Positions 62,917-64,000 of a stretch of DNA of 64,000 nucleotides are shown piece by piece. Position numbers and translations under genes: made by a program. This DNA is from Ziziphus jujuba. Lineage: Eukaryota; Streptophyta; Magnoliopsida; Rosales; Rhamnaceae. The notes beneath the pieces are model-generated. The model was not told the origin of the DNA, searched no databases, and saw only the letters and a program-made list of their open reading frames with translations. How positions within the stretch are numbered: the first letter of the stretch is position 1; each line of letters starts with the position of its first letter. Location: contig NC_083382.1 of assembly GCF_031755915.1 (NCBI RefSeq), positions 14,087,501 to 14,151,500 of the forward strand. Direction: 5' to 3'.

Positions 62917-64000
62917 GTGTGTGTGTGTATTTTCTAAATCGTAATATAAGTTGTTCAAGGTCAACAAAATTAAGCGGATCCAGAAATTTTTCAAAGGGAG
63001 GGCCAACTTATAAACTTGTAAAGATAAAAATATTTTAGGATTGATTCCTTAAATAACATTTAATTTGGAGACATACATATAATTAACTGCAACAGAGAAA
63101 GATAAAATATATGGGTTATATGATTATAGTCCACTACTGAAGCCTACATTGATATTTTATCTATATATATACATAAAAACTGTATATTTCCAATTCTTAA
63201 AATTTTAGAAATGCATATTTTGATAAGATTTGTAAAGTTGTAATCGCAAAAAAAAAATAAATAAATAATAAAGCATAAAAGTTAAATAATTGTTATATAC
63301 ATATATATATATATATATATACATATTTGTCACTTTAAAGGATATATTTTTCAAGTATATAACACAAACACACACACACACACATATATATATATACATG
63401 TAAATAACAAATATTATAACAGTTAAATATGACAATTAAATTAAGGTTTTATAGATAATATCTATTTTGTAACAGTTTATATAATGAATATTGAAAATTT
63501 ATGAATTATGAATTATGATTTATAATCAATAACTATTACTTTTTTTAATTCTAAATAATACTATAGTAAGTTTTTCTTTAATGATAAATGGTTAACGGAC
63601 AGTGTATTCAAAATTAATAAACAACATGAAAAGAAATAGTAGATATTGGCGCTTTTTGGTTTATTTCACTATTTACATATTATCTTTTCTTTTTTCACGC
63701 TAATATAAATGTTTTTTTTTTCTTTATAATTATTGTTATTAGCTATTAGAAAAAAAATAAATACCATTTTAATTATAGTTTTGTTAAAGTTACTTGTAGA
63801 TAAAGAAAGATAAGTGAATGTTTTATAGTAATTGAATCTAGTTGTAATATATTTGGGCTACAACCATGTAGTTTTAGATATCCATATTTGATTTATGGGG
63901 GTCACAAGGTAATAAAATATACAAATTAGATTCATAAATAAGGATTTTTTTTGAAATTTTATATGAAGTAGTGGGGGGTTTTGGAAATTTTCGAGAGTCC
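62780..64000. other. AT-rich, microsatellite-rich right edge
   Basis: No gene could be supported. Compound TA/GT repeats lie at 62887-62930 and 63300-63322, and a CA/TA repeat lies at 63363-63398. The remainder is AT-rich with no recognisable element. Confidence 0.55.

Overview
Plant nuclear DNA, almost certainly a eudicot. It is AT-rich, with many TA, CA, GA and ATT microsatellites and long T/A runs. It carries spliced genes with canonical GT-AG introns, Ty1/Copia LTR retrotransposons primed by initiator-methionine tRNA, LINE and MITE debris, and plant-type CC-NB-ARC-LRR (CNL) resistance genes. I saw no bacterial or organellar genes, no rRNA or tRNA, and no CRISPR array. The species cannot be named from the sequence alone.

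Region 1 (about 955-15470, minus strand) is one intact gene, the vacuolar two-pore cation channel TPC1. I could follow it through 23 coding exons to a 732-residue protein with a CT-microsatellite leader and a downstream poly(A) signal. Its introns hold duplicated blocks and a dead LINE fragment.

Region 2 (about 15.5-25.1 kb) is gene-poor, AT-rich DNA. It holds a LINE zinc-binding fragment, one copy of a foldback MITE and a roughly 1 kb element with long terminal inverted repeats.

Region 3 (25105-32174) is a full-length but dead Copia element with a perfect 5-bp target duplication. It sits directly beside a decayed fragment resembling wax ester synthase/DGAT (WSD1) (32207-33183). Up to 36.7 kb there is more AT-rich DNA with a CACTA-like end and a second foldback MITE.

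Region 4 (36.7-55.6 kb) is a resistance-gene cluster. A plus-strand CNL pseudogene is split by two Copia elements (38120-44042 and 45388-50458). The first of these carries its own Mutator-like insertion. Facing it tail to tail on the minus strand is a close paralogue (50720-55559). That copy is almost complete but has a one-base frameshift in its NB-ARC domain and a doubtful exon-2 acceptor.

Region 5 (58.8-62.7 kb, minus strand) holds a third CNL fragment. It is fused to a fragment of a gene for an RPA-interacting-protein-like (RPAIN) zinc protein, and a longer, frameshifted copy of that gene lies immediately to the right. The window ends in microsatellite-rich intergenic DNA.

Only TPC1 looks fully functional. 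Everything else fits a resistance-gene cluster decaying under nested transposon insertion. I found no convincing new molecular system. The best leads are the chimeric CNL/RPAIN fragment, the nearly intact CNL with a single-base lesion, the layered insertion history and the two-copy hairpin MITE.
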